Shown here piece by piece: positions 14,587-22,662 of a DNA stretch of 24,805 nucleotides (its first letter is position 1; each line of letters opens with the position of its first letter). The translations under genes were made by a program, and so were the position numbers. The notes beneath the pieces are model-generated. The model was given only the letters and a program-made list of their open reading frames with translations. It was not told the DNA's origin and searched no databases. Origin of the DNA: Pseudomonadota bacterium (GTDB taxonomy: Bacteria > Pseudomonadota > Alphaproteobacteria > Acetobacterales > Acetobacteraceae); the NCBI GenBank assembly GCA_021845555.1, contig JAJZVS010000006.1, positions 1-24,805 on the forward strand. The letters run 5' to 3'.

Positions 14587-15986
14587 AACTCTCGTTCCAC
14601 GGCGCCACCCGCACCGTCACCGGCTCGTGCCACCTGCTGGAAGCCTGCGGCAAGCGCATCCTGGTTGATTGCGGCCTGTTGCAGGGAAGGCGCGAGCTGG
14701 AGGCGGAGAACCACGCGCCGTTCGGCTTCGATCCGAAGACGATCGATACGGTGCTGCTGACCCACGCGCATCTGGATCACTGCGGGCGGCTGCCGCTGCT
14801 GGTCAAGCAGGGTTTCCGCGGCGAGATCGTCGCCACCGCCGCCACGCGCGAACTCACCCGGCTGGTGCTGCTCGATTCGGCGCATCTCCAGGAGGAGGAA
14901 GCGCGCCGCCGTACCCGTCAGGCCCGGCGCGGCGGCCGAGCCGAGGACGCGGGCCCGCTCTATACGCTGATCGATGCGCTCGACGTGATGGACCGCTTCG
15001 GCCGCACGGCCGGCTACACGAAGCCGATCCCGCTCGCCGACGGGCTAACCGCGACGTTCCACGACGCCGGGCACATTCTCGGCTCGGCCAGCGTCCTGAT
15101 CGAGGCTCGCGAGGCCGGCGCGCAGGAAGCGGGGGCGGCGCGCACGATCCTGTTCTCGGGCGACATCGGCGGCGCAGGGCGTCCGCTGCTCGGCCCCGCG
15201 GCGCCGCCGGCGGGCGCCGATTTCGTGGTGATGGAAACCACCTACGGCGACCGCCGGCACCGCGGCTACGCCGAATCGGTGACTGAGTTTTTGGCCGCGA
15301 TCGCCGACACCTTCGCGCGCGGCGGCAACGTGATCGTGCCGACCTTCGCGCTCGAACGCGCGCAGGAGTTGCTGTACGTGCTGCACAACGCGGTGGGCGA
15401 CGGGACGCTGCGCGCCGCGGTGCAGGTGTTCCTCGATTCGCCGATGGCGATCTCGGCGACCGAGATATTCCAGCGCCATCCGGAAAGCTGCGGCCCGGAG
15501 GTGGCCGCCCTGCTGCGCGCCGGACAGGACCCGTTCGGCCTGCCGGGCCTGCACATGGTGCGCGAATCGGCCGAGTCCATGACCATCAACAGCCTCGGCG
15601 GCGGCGCTATCATCATGGCCGGGTCCGGCATGGCGACCGGCGGGCGGGTGCGCCATCATCTGCGCCACAATCTGTGGCGGCCGGAGGCCGGCATCGTTTT
15701 CGTGGGATTTGCCGCCGAGGGCACGCCGGCGCGGCGGATCATCGACGGCGCCAAGACGCTGCGGCTGTTCGGCGACGAGATTCCGGTGCGCGCGCGCATC
15801 CACACCATCAACGGGTTCTCCGGCCACGCCGATCAGCAGGAACTGCTGGCCTGGCGTCATGCGGTGGGGGGCGGGAGCACGACGTTCCTGGTGCATGGCG
15901 AACCCGACGCGATGGCCCGGTTCGCCGCGCTGCTGCCGCCGGGCCGGATCGAGATGCCGGGGCTGCACCAGGCGTTCACGCTGTAG
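14583..15986 (+). CDS. beta-CASP metallo-beta-lactamase-fold ribonuclease-like protein
   Basis: 467 residues, cytoplasmic. The metal-binding motifs are complete: HAHLDH at residues 61-66 (motif 2), DAGHILGSAS (motif 3) and FSGDIGG (motif 4). The beta-CASP insert follows, with METTYGDR (motif A region), INGFSGHADQQELLAW (motif B His) and VHGEPDA (motif C His). SPMA and SGMATGGRVRHHL segments are typical of the group that includes archaeal and eukaryotic CPSF73/Ysh1-type nucleases (COG1236). Bacterial members are expected to cut RNA, but the target is unknown. Translation is coupled to the LOG-family gene by a four-base overlap, so the two products are probably made in a fixed ratio. The gene ends 53 bases from the convergent pdxY gene. 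Confidence 0.87.
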   Translation: MKLSFHGATRTVTGSCHLLEACGKRILVDCGLLQGRRELEAENHAPFGFDPKTIDTVLLTHAHLDHCGRLPLLVKQGFRGEIVATAATRELTRLVLLDSAHLQEEEARRRTRQARRGGRAEDAGPLYTLIDALDVMDRFGRTAGYTKPIPLADGLTATFHDAGHILGSASVLIEAREAGAQEAGAARTILFSGDIGGAGRPLLGPAAPPAGADFVVMETTYGDRRHRGYAESVTEFLAAIADTFARGGNVIVPTFALERAQELLYVLHNAVGDGTLRAAVQVFLDSPMAISATEIFQRHPESCGPEVAALLRAGQDPFGLPGLHMVRESAESMTINSLGGGAIIMAGSGMATGGRVRHHLRHNLWRPEAGIVFVGFAAEGTPARRIIDGAKTLRLFGDEIPVRARIHTINGFSGHADQQELLAWRHAVGGGSTTFLVHGEPDAMARFAALLPPGRIEMPGLHQAFTL

Positions 15987-16039
15987 CGGCGGCGCGCGGA
16001 ACGCCGACCAGGCCCGAATTCGCACTCAATTCGCGCTGA

Positions 16040-16900
16040 TCAGCACGCCTGCGCGACGAAGCGCACGGACGGGGCCACCAGTTCCGCCTGCGCCGCCACC
16101 AGCGCGAGCTCGCGCGCCCCCGCCGCCGCCGTGGCGCGCAGCACGCCGTGCAGCGCCGAGGCCGCCGCGCCCAACGCCGCCGCCGCGTCCCCGCTGACGA
16201 GGCGGTGGAACAGGAACAGCGCCGCCAGCGCATCCCCCGCGCCGTTGACCGTCAGCGCCAGCATGGGCGTGCGCAGCAGCCACGCCCCGTCCCCTTCCAC
16301 CGCGAGCAGGTCGATCGCATCCGCCGGCGTGGTCTCGGTCCGCAGGCTGGTCACCAGCACCGTGCGCGGTCCCCCGGCACGCAGCCCGGCAGCAAGCGCG
16401 CGTGCCGCCGTCTTCGTCGCGGCCAGGCCGGTGCCGGCCTGGCCGGTCAGGAACGCCAGTTCGAACCGGTTGGGGGTGGCGATGTCGGCCGCCGGCAGCA
16501 GGTCCGCGGCGATCGCCTCGGCCACGCCGGGGCGGACATAGACGCCCGCGCCGGCATCGCCGATCACCGGATCGCAGCAGTAGAGCGCGTCCGGCCGGGC
16601 GGCGCGCACCAGCGCCACCGCGTGGGCGACCGCGCCCGCCGTTGTGGCCTCGCCCAGGTAGCCGGACAGTATGGCATCGCAGGACTGCAGCACGCCGCGC
16701 GCGGCGATCCCGTCCACCAGGGCGCGCGTCCAGGCGGCGGGAAACACCTCCCCGGTGCGCGCGCCGTAGCCGGGGTGGTTGGAGAACTGCACGGTGTCGA
16801 TCGGCCAGACCTCGGCGCCCAGGCGCTGCAGCGGGAACACCGCGGCAGCGTTGCCGACATGGCCGTAGGCGACGGCCGACTGGATGGACAGGATGTTCAT
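16040..16900 (-). CDS. pdxY: pyridoxal kinase PdxY
   Basis: 286 residues, the usual PdxY length. The enzyme phosphorylates pyridoxal with ATP in vitamin B6 salvage. Evidence: the N-terminus NILSIQSAVAYGHVGNAAAVFPLQRLG with VQFSNHPGYG, both typical of PdxY; CDPVIGDAGAGVYV in the middle; TPNRFELAFLTG; and the C-terminal anion-hole and catalytic-base motif NGAGDALAALFL, whose Asp is the base. The ATG at 16900 has an AAAGGG site six bases upstream. A second in-frame ATG ten codons further upstream is possible. Upstream of the start are three 14-base repeats (separate entry). The gene follows the DUF3108 gene by 92 bases on the same strand and is convergent with the beta-CASP gene. Confidence 0.93.
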   Translation of the reverse strand: MNILSIQSAVAYGHVGNAAAVFPLQRLGAEVWPIDTVQFSNHPGYGARTGEVFPAAWTRALVDGIAARGVLQSCDAILSGYLGEATTAGAVAHAVALVRAARPDALYCCDPVIGDAGAGVYVRPGVAEAIAADLLPAADIATPNRFELAFLTGQAGTGLAATKTAARALAAGLRAGGPRTVLVTSLRTETTPADAIDLLAVEGDGAWLLRTPMLALTVNGAGDALAALFLFHRLVSGDAAAALGAAASALHGVLRATAAAGARELALVAAQAELVAPSVRFVAQAC

Positions 16901-16906
16901 GCGCGT

Positions 16907-16949
16907 CCCTTTGCCCCGGCCCCTTTGCATCGGCCCCTTTTGAACCGGG
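16907..16949 (-). repeat. three imperfect 14-base repeats upstream of pdxY
   Basis: On the plus strand the units read CCCTTTGCCCCGGC (16907-16920), CCCTTTGCATCGGC (16921-16934), then a diverged third CCCTTTTGAACCGGGC. On the coding strand each contributes AAAGGG, a ribosome-site-like sequence. The copy nearest pdxY sits six bases from its ATG; the third copy lies just before the alternative in-frame ATG at 16930. Confidence 0.6.
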
Positions 16950-16992
16950 CTGCCTTGTGCCCGCCGCCGGCACCCCCGACCAGCCCCGGGGC

Positions 16993-17802
16993 TTATCGCC
17001 GTTCCGCGAGCGCCGGCTCGGCCGGCTGAACGCCGATCAGCTTCATGGTCACGTTGCCGAACCAGTCGGTCTGGAACCGCAACCGCACCGGCACCGGCAG
17101 GCCGCCCGGCGTCACCGGCGCCAGCCAGGCGACGCCGTGCAGCGGGCGGCTGTCGCGCGCGCGCTTGCCGTGCAGGAACCCCGCCAGCATGCGCCCGGTG
17201 AAGGCGCAGCGCAGTGCCGGGCCGGCGAAGCCGGTGCGCGTGTTGCGTGCCAGCTCCTGGCGGCCGTCGTCGCGCGCGGCGATCACGCTCAGCCGGCGGC
17301 CGTCGAAAGTGTGCTCGCTGGCGGTGCAGCGGCCGGTTTCCGCCACCATCCGCAGCAGTTCGGCCGCCGCGCTCAGCGTATCGACCGTGCCCACCTGCTC
17401 GGCCGGAGGCACCGGGGCGCGGGTGGCGCGGATCGGCGGCGCGACCTCGCGGATCTCCGGTACGTCGCCCTGGTAGTCCATCGCCATCAGGTGGCGCACG
17501 CCATGCCAGGTGCCGACGGCGACATAGCGCAGCGGCGCCGGCCGGGTGCCGTGCCAGGTGCCGACCACGGAGTCCGCCTGGTGCCCGCGGAAGAAGAAGC
17601 CGATCACCCCGACGGTCCGATAGGTCAGGCGCAGCCGGTACTGGGTGGGAGTCATGCGCAGGTTCACCTGCATGCGCATCAGCGGCACGCCATGCACGGT
17701 GGCGCGATAATCCAGCCGCAGCGCGGTATCCGCCGGCAGTGCGGCGGCGGCGCCGGCGGGAGGCACCAGCAGGGCCGCCAGGAGGGGGAGGATACGGCGC
17801 AT
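16993..17802 (-). CDS. secreted DUF3108-domain protein
   Basis: 269 residues with a Sec signal peptide (MRRILPLLAALLVPPAGAAA, cleavage near residue 20-22), predicted periplasmic. The mature protein is rich in beta strands: ALRLDYRATVHGVPLMRMQVNLRM, YRLRLTYRTVGVIGFFFRG, and near the end GLPVPVRLRFQTDWFGNVTMKLIGV. This fits the DUF3108 family, whose role is not known; an outer-membrane or lipid-linked carrier-like beta fold is suspected. Two cysteines (GRCTASEH and ALRCAFTG) could form a disulfide. The ATG at 17802 begins the signal peptide directly and has no strong ribosome site. It is divergent from the flavoprotein gene, with 102 bases between starts, and may be co-transcribed with pdxY. 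Confidence 0.75.
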   Translation of the reverse strand: MRRILPLLAALLVPPAGAAAALPADTALRLDYRATVHGVPLMRMQVNLRMTPTQYRLRLTYRTVGVIGFFFRGHQADSVVGTWHGTRPAPLRYVAVGTWHGVRHLMAMDYQGDVPEIREVAPPIRATRAPVPPAEQVGTVDTLSAAAELLRMVAETGRCTASEHTFDGRRLSVIAARDDGRQELARNTRTGFAGPALRCAFTGRMLAGFLHGKRARDSRPLHGVAWLAPVTPGGLPVPVRLRFQTDWFGNVTMKLIGVQPAEPALAERR

Positions 17803-17904
17803 GCCCCGCAGGTGGCACGCACACCCCGGTCTGACAAGCAACGCCGCCGTGATGCCGGCCGCCGCACGATGGACTCCGTTGGCGCCGCGCGCCAGCATTC
17901 CGCC

Positions 17905-19134
17905 ATGAGCGAAACGCATCTGATCGTCGGCGCCGGCCAAGCTGGTGGCTGGGCCGCCGTCACCCTGCGCCAGGCCGGTTTTGCCGGCCGCATCGTGCTG
18001 ATCGGCGCGGAACCTTGGCTGCCCTACGAGCGCCCGCCGCTGTCGAAGGCGGTGCTGACGGCCGAGACCGAACCGCCGATCGCCTATTTCCGCGACCCCG
18101 CCCGGTATGCCGAGCATGGGATCGAGACGCTTCTGGGCGTCCGCGTGGTCGATATCGACGCGCCGGCACGGCGGGTCCGCCTCGCCGACGGGCAGGCGCT
18201 TGCGTACGACCGGCTGCTGCTGGCCACCGGCGGGCGCGCCCGCGCGCTGACCGTGCCCGGCGGGGAACGGGCGCTGCGCCTGCGCACGCTGGAGGACGCG
18301 CGGGCGATCCGCGCCCGCCTGGCGACGGCGCGGCAGGTCGTGTGCATCGGCGCCGGGGTGATCGGGCTGGAGGTCGCGGCCTCCGCCCGGGCGCGCGGCG
18401 CGGCGGTGACGGTGCTGGAATCGGCGGCGCGGCCGATGGGGCGCTCGGTTTCCCCCGAAGGCGCGGCGTTTGTCGCGCGGCTGCACCGCGAGGCCGGGGT
18501 GGATCTGCGGTGCGGCATCGCGCTGGCGGCGATCGAGCCGGGGCCGGGCGGGTCGGAACGGGTGCTGACGGCGAACGGCAGCGCCTTCTCCGCCGATCTG
18601 GTGCTGGCCGGGGTGGGGATGGAGCGCGCGCTTGACCTCGCCGTCGCAGCCGGGCTGGCGCTGGACGGCGGCATCGCGGTCGATGCCTGGGGGCGCAGCA
18701 GCGACCCCGCCATCTTTGCCGCCGGCGACGTGACGGCGTTCCTGCACCCGCTGTTTCCCGGTCGCCGGCTGCGGCTGGAGTCCTGGCGCCACGCGCAGAA
18801 CCACGGCATCGCCGTCGGCCGGGCGATGGCGGTGGCGGAGGCGCCGGTCTACGACGACATCCCGTGGTTCTGGACCGACCAGCACGGCGTGAACCTGCAA
18901 GTTGCCGGCTTCCCGGCCGAGGCGGCGCGGACCGTCGTGCGGCTGGACCGGGACCGGGTGTTCGTCGCCGTGCATCTGGATGCGGCGGACCGGGTGATCG
19001 GCGTCACCGCGGCCGGCAGTCCGCGCGACATCCGCGCCGGCACCGCGCTGATCCGTGCGTGCTGCCCGGTCGATCCGCGGCTGGTGGCCGATGCGTCGCT
19101 GCCGCTGCCGGCGCCCCGGCCGGCGGGGCGTTGA
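17905..19134 (+). CDS. FAD/NAD-dependent ferredoxin-reductase-type oxidoreductase
   Basis: 409 residues, cytoplasmic. The layout is that of rubredoxin, putidaredoxin and dioxygenase ferredoxin reductases, which carry electrons from NAD(P)H through FAD to a small iron-sulfur protein. An FAD-binding VGAGQAGGWAAVTLR lies at the N-terminus with LPYERPPLSK after it; an NAD-binding IGAGVIGLEVAASARARG lies near residue 150; the second FAD contact is IFAAGDVT. The C-terminal domain begins ESWRHAQNHG and contains DIPWFWTDQHGVNLQVAG. No ferredoxin or oxygenase gene is next to it, so its partner is unknown. The ATG at 17905 starts the Rossmann strand almost at once; an in-frame ATG at 17869 is possible, and neither has a clear ribosome site. 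A stable hairpin follows the stop. Confidence 0.87.
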   Translation: MSETHLIVGAGQAGGWAAVTLRQAGFAGRIVLIGAEPWLPYERPPLSKAVLTAETEPPIAYFRDPARYAEHGIETLLGVRVVDIDAPARRVRLADGQALAYDRLLLATGGRARALTVPGGERALRLRTLEDARAIRARLATARQVVCIGAGVIGLEVAASARARGAAVTVLESAARPMGRSVSPEGAAFVARLHREAGVDLRCGIALAAIEPGPGGSERVLTANGSAFSADLVLAGVGMERALDLAVAAGLALDGGIAVDAWGRSSDPAIFAAGDVTAFLHPLFPGRRLRLESWRHAQNHGIAVGRAMAVAEAPVYDDIPWFWTDQHGVNLQVAGFPAEAARTVVRLDRDRVFVAVHLDAADRVIGVTAAGSPRDIRAGTALIRACCPVDPRLVADASLPLPAPRPAGR

Positions 19135-19135
19135 G

Positions 19136-19162
19136 GCGGGGCGCTGCGGCCGAGCGCCCCGC
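19136..19162 (+). terminator. strong hairpin after the flavoprotein gene
   Basis: A perfect 10-bp stem (GCGGGGCGCT at 19136-19145 with AGCGCCCCGC at 19153-19162) and a 7-base loop begins one base after the stop codon. No T-run follows, so it is either a U-less terminator or an RNA-stabilising 3' structure. It separates the flavoprotein from the light-signalling genes. Confidence 0.5.
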
Positions 19163-19230
19163 GCGGGCGGCAAGGAATCGTTTACGAACTTCGGTGCAAG
19201 GTGCTTCGGCAGTTTGCACCGGTCCCGCAC

Positions 19231-20988
19231 ATGACACCTGGCACAGCACTCTCCCTCGCGCGACCGGTCCGCGACCGTGCCGCCCGTGTCCCTGCCTTTG
19301 CAAACGGGGCGGCGGGAGAGGCCCCGGGAGACTCAGAGGACGAGGCGGCCGGCCTGCTCGCTGCCTTGGGCGGTGCGGCGGTGCTGCTGGGCGCGGATCT
19401 TGGCGTGGACCTGCTGACCGAAGCGGCGGCCCGGTTGTTGGGGGTAGCGGCGCATCCGACCGGGGCGGGCGAGAAGCTGAAAGACCTGCTCGACCGTAGC
19501 CACCTCGGCCCGGCGGCACGGCAGGCTTTGGGGTCGCTCGCCCGGCTCGACGGCAAGGGCAGCGCCTGCCTGCGCAGCGGCGCGGGGGCGAAGATCCTGG
19601 CCCGCCGCGTGGCCCTGCCGCACCGGCGCACGGCGTTGTTGCTGACCCCCGACCGGCCGCCGCCAGAAGCGCCCCTCGGCCAGCACGCCGACCCGCTGAC
19701 CGGGCTGGCGGATCGTGCGGGTTTCATCGCCGCGGTGACCGCGCGGCTTGGGCAGACGCCAGCCGAGGGCGGCGGCGCGTTCGGCGTGCTGGTGCTCGAT
19801 CTCGACCGGTTCCATGTCGTCAACGACACGCTGGGGCCGGCGATCGGCGACCAGGTCCTGATCGCGGTTGCCGCCAGGTTGCGCGCGGCGTTGCGCGCGG
19901 GCGACCTGCCGGCGCGGCTGAACGGGGACGAATTCGCCGTCCTGATCCACGCCGGCACCGGCGTGGCGGAACTCGAGGCGCTGGCCCGGCGGCTGATGGA
20001 CACACTTGGCCGGCCCTACCTGCCGGACGGTCAGCCGGTCTCGCTCAGCCTGAGCGTCGGCATCGCGCGCGCCCCGGAGGACGGGACGGCGGCCGACACG
20101 CTGCTGCGCCGGGCGGCGATCGCGCTGCACGCGGCGAAGGCCGCCGGCCGGGCCCGGCTGGCCGCCTTTACGCCCGAGATGCAGGCAAGGTCGGAAACAC
20201 GCCGGCAGATGGAAACCGATCTGCGCCGCGCCTTCGCGCTGCGCCAGTTCGAACTCCACTACCAGCCGCAGGTCGAACTGCCCGACAACCGGCTGTTCGG
20301 GTTCGAGGCGTTGCTGCGCTGGCGCCATCCCGCGCGCGGCTTCATCCCGCCGGACCAGTTCGTTCCGGTGGCGGAGGAGGTCGGACTGATCGCCCCGATC
20401 GGCGCCTGGGTGCTCGCTGCCGCCTGCGCGGAGGCGACGCGCTGGCCCGCCCCGCTGACGGTCGCCGTCAACGTGTCCGGCTTGCAGTTCGAGCAGGGGG
20501 ACCTGCTGGGGGCGGTGGCATCCGCGCTGGATCGTACCGGCTTGGCCCCGGAACGGCTGGAGATCGAGATCACCGAGAGCGCGCTGCTGGTGAACCCGGA
20601 AGCGACGCTCGGCATTCTGCACCAATTGCGCGAGCGCGGCGTGCGGATCGCGATGGACGATTTCGGCACCGGGTATTCCTCGCTGACCCGGCTGCAGAGC
20701 TTCCCCTTCGACCGGATCAAGATCGACCGCAGCTTCGTCTCCGGCCGCCGCGGCCTGGCGGAGGGCCGCGCGATCGTGCGCGCGATCGCCGGGCTGGGCG
20801 CCAGCCTGGGGATGCGCACCATCGCCGAGGGGGTGGAGACGGAGGAGCAACTGGCCAGCGTGCGCGCCGAAGGCTGCACCGAGGTGCAGGGGTATCTGTT
20901 CGGGCGGCCGGCCGCGGTCTGCGACCTGCCGGCGGTGATTGCCGGGTTCGGGCGCCGGGCCGCACAGGTCACGGAGATTCCCGTATGA
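19231..20988 (+). CDS. GGDEF-EAL protein, probable cyclic-di-GMP phosphodiesterase with degenerate GGDEF
   Basis: 585 residues, no membrane segment, so cytoplasmic. Residues 1 to about 145 are an unclassified, perhaps PAS-like, sensory region. The GGDEF domain (about 148-315) starts DPLTGLADRAGF, has DLDRFHVVNDTLG, and carries NGDEF at 231-235 instead of GGDEF. The inhibitory-site RxxD (RAGD, 222-225) is kept. The EAL domain (about 330-575) has every catalytic residue I can check: EALLRW at 359, AVNVSG, EITES, DDFGTGYSSL, KIDRSF, AEGVET and VQGYLFGRP. The likely activity is hydrolysis of c-di-GMP to pGpG, with the GGDEF domain as a regulatory GTP site. Its stop overlaps the start of the BLUF gene. 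Start is uncertain: ATG at 19231 is used, but GTG at 19201 is in frame and neither has a clear ribosome site. Confidence 0.9.
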   Translation: MTPGTALSLARPVRDRAARVPAFANGAAGEAPGDSEDEAAGLLAALGGAAVLLGADLGVDLLTEAAARLLGVAAHPTGAGEKLKDLLDRSHLGPAARQALGSLARLDGKGSACLRSGAGAKILARRVALPHRRTALLLTPDRPPPEAPLGQHADPLTGLADRAGFIAAVTARLGQTPAEGGGAFGVLVLDLDRFHVVNDTLGPAIGDQVLIAVAARLRAALRAGDLPARLNGDEFAVLIHAGTGVAELEALARRLMDTLGRPYLPDGQPVSLSLSVGIARAPEDGTAADTLLRRAAIALHAAKAAGRARLAAFTPEMQARSETRRQMETDLRRAFALRQFELHYQPQVELPDNRLFGFEALLRWRHPARGFIPPDQFVPVAEEVGLIAPIGAWVLAAACAEATRWPAPLTVAVNVSGLQFEQGDLLGAVASALDRTGLAPERLEIEITESALLVNPEATLGILHQLRERGVRIAMDDFGTGYSSLTRLQSFPFDRIKIDRSFVSGRRGLAEGRAIVRAIAGLGASLGMRTIAEGVETEEQLASVRAEGCTEVQGYLFGRPAAVCDLPAVIAGFGRRAAQVTEIPV

Positions 20989-21407
20989 CCCCACCGCCAT
21001 TGCACCGCGTGATCTACGTCAGCCGCAGCCGCATCGGCGGGACGGAGGCCCGGCTGCGGGCGGAGATCGATGCCATCCTGGCGGTGGCGCGCCCGCGCAA
21101 CGCCGCAGAGAACATCACCGGGGCGTTGCTGTTCACGCGCACCGGCTTCGCCCAGGCGCTGGAAGGACCGCTGGCGGCGGTACAGGCGACGTTCGAGCGG
21201 ATCCAGCGCGACCCGCGCCACGGCGACGTGCTGGTGCTGGCGAGCGAGCCGGCCGGGCAGCGACTGTTCGCCGGCTGGGCGATGGCCGATGCCGGGCTGG
21301 TGGCCGGCACCCACCCGCTGCTCTCCGCCGCCTCGCCGGCGGCGGCGCCGGTACTCACGCTGCTGCGCGATCTGGCTCGGGAGGCCGAGCACCTGCCCGT
21401 GGTGTAG
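20985..21407 (+). CDS. single-domain BLUF blue-light photoreceptor
   Basis: 140 residues, almost only a BLUF domain, which binds FAD and shifts its flavin hydrogen-bond network in blue light. All key residues are at family spacing: Tyr11 (in HRVIYVSRS), Asn39 (before ENITGALLF), Gln57 (in FAQALEGP), Trp98 and Met100 (in FAGWAMA). They correspond to Tyr21, Asn45, Gln63, Trp104 and Met106 of AppA; there are four extra residues between Tyr11 and Asn39. IQRDPRHGDV is the conserved RDxRH segment. About 30 C-terminal residues may form the two helices that dock to a partner. The ATG overlaps the stop of the GGDEF-EAL gene (ATGA), which makes that protein its probable output partner. No other output domain is attached. 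Confidence 0.92.
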   Translation: MTPPPLHRVIYVSRSRIGGTEARLRAEIDAILAVARPRNAAENITGALLFTRTGFAQALEGPLAAVQATFERIQRDPRHGDVLVLASEPAGQRLFAGWAMADAGLVAGTHPLLSAASPAAAPVLTLLRDLAREAEHLPVV

Positions 21408-21417
21408 CGCGCGCCGC

Positions 21418-22662
21418 TCAGCGCAGCAGCGCCCCCGCCAACGCCCCGCTCATGCAGGTCGCGATCGTCCCCGACAGGATCGAGCGCAACCCTAGCGCCA
21501 CCACCTCCGCCCGCCGTTCCGGCACCATCGCGCCGAGGCCGCCGATCATGATCCCCAGGCTGCCGAAATTGGCGAAACCGCACAGCGCATAGGTCAGGAT
21601 CAGCCGCGCGCGCGGATCGAACGTCGCCGCCGGCAGCCGGGCCAACGCGCGATAGGCGACGAACTCGTTCAGCACCGTCTTGCTCGCCATCAGCGCGGCC
21701 GCGGCCTGCGTCTCGGCCCAGGGAATGCCGATCAGCCACATCACCGGACGGAACGGCCAGGCGAACACCCGCTGCAAGGTGACCGCGGCACCGCCCCAAT
21801 GCGGCAGCAGCCCGAGCGCCCCGTTCGCCAGCGCCACCAGCGCCACCGCGACGATCAGCACCGCGACGATGCCGGCCAGGATCGGAATCCCCTCCAGCGT
21901 GCCCTTCACCAGCGCATCGAGCGCGCTCACCGGCGGCTCGCGCAGGACCAGCCGCACCGGCTCCACGGGCGCAGGGGCGAACGGCACCATGATCGCCGCC
22001 ACCGCGAGCGCGGCCGGCGTGCTGATGACGGAGGCCGTCAGGATCTGGCCCAGCGCATGCGGAACGATCCCGGCCAGGAACTCGGCATAGATCACCATCA
22101 CCGTGCCGGCGACGCCGGCCATGCCGCAGGTCATCAGCGCGAACAACTCGCCGCGCTGCATGCGCGACAGATAGGGCCGCACCAGCAGCGGCGCCTCGAT
22201 CATGCCGACGAACACATGCACCGCGGCGCCGAGCGCCAGCGCCCCGCCGATCCCCATCACCCGCCGCAGCAGCCAGGCGAAGCCGGCGGTGATCCGTTGC
22301 AGCACGCCCCAATGGAACAGCAGCGACGCCAGCGCGCTGATCACCAGCACCAGCGGCAACGCCTGGAACGCCAGGATGAACCCCGCGCCCGGACGCGTCG
22401 GCGCGAACGGCAGCGGCCCGCCGCCGAGATAGCCGAACACGAAGCCGGTGCCGGCCGCTGTCGCGTCCTGCAAGGCGGTGGCGGCGCGGTTGAGCAGCAG
22501 GATCGCGTCGATCGCCGGCGGGAAGAAGCGCAGCGCCAACGCCAGCACCACCTGCAACGCGATCCCCGTGCCCACCGTGCGCCAGGGCACCCGCCAGCGA
22601 TCCTCCGAGATCACCCAGGCGAGGCCGAGCAGCCCCGCCTCGCCCAGGAGTGCGTGGATCAT
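21418..22662 (-). CDS. NupC/CNT-family concentrative nucleoside transporter
   Basis: 414 residues with many hydrophobic helices, inner membrane. The family brings nucleosides in with H+ or Na+. Evidence: GYLGGGPLPF after the first helices, LPLVLVISALASLLFHWGVLQRIT, and the core signatures AVHVFVGMIEAPLLVRPYLSRM, GMAGVAGTVMVIYAEFL, MASKTVLNEFVAYRAL and CGFANFGSLGIMIGGL. The GMIEAPL segment and the FANFGSLGI segment are hallmarks of CNT proteins. Its ATG overlaps the stop of the upstream TPP-enzyme gene by four bases (ATGA), so it is translationally coupled to it. It ends only 10 bases from the convergent BLUF gene, with no visible terminator between. Which nucleosides it carries cannot be read from sequence. 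Confidence 0.9.
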   Translation of the reverse strand: MIHALLGEAGLLGLAWVISEDRWRVPWRTVGTGIALQVVLALALRFFPPAIDAILLLNRAATALQDATAAGTGFVFGYLGGGPLPFAPTRPGAGFILAFQALPLVLVISALASLLFHWGVLQRITAGFAWLLRRVMGIGGALALGAAVHVFVGMIEAPLLVRPYLSRMQRGELFALMTCGMAGVAGTVMVIYAEFLAGIVPHALGQILTASVISTPAALAVAAIMVPFAPAPVEPVRLVLREPPVSALDALVKGTLEGIPILAGIVAVLIVAVALVALANGALGLLPHWGGAAVTLQRVFAWPFRPVMWLIGIPWAETQAAAALMASKTVLNEFVAYRALARLPAATFDPRARLILTYALCGFANFGSLGIMIGGLGAMVPERRAEVVALGLRSILSGTIATCMSGALAGALLR

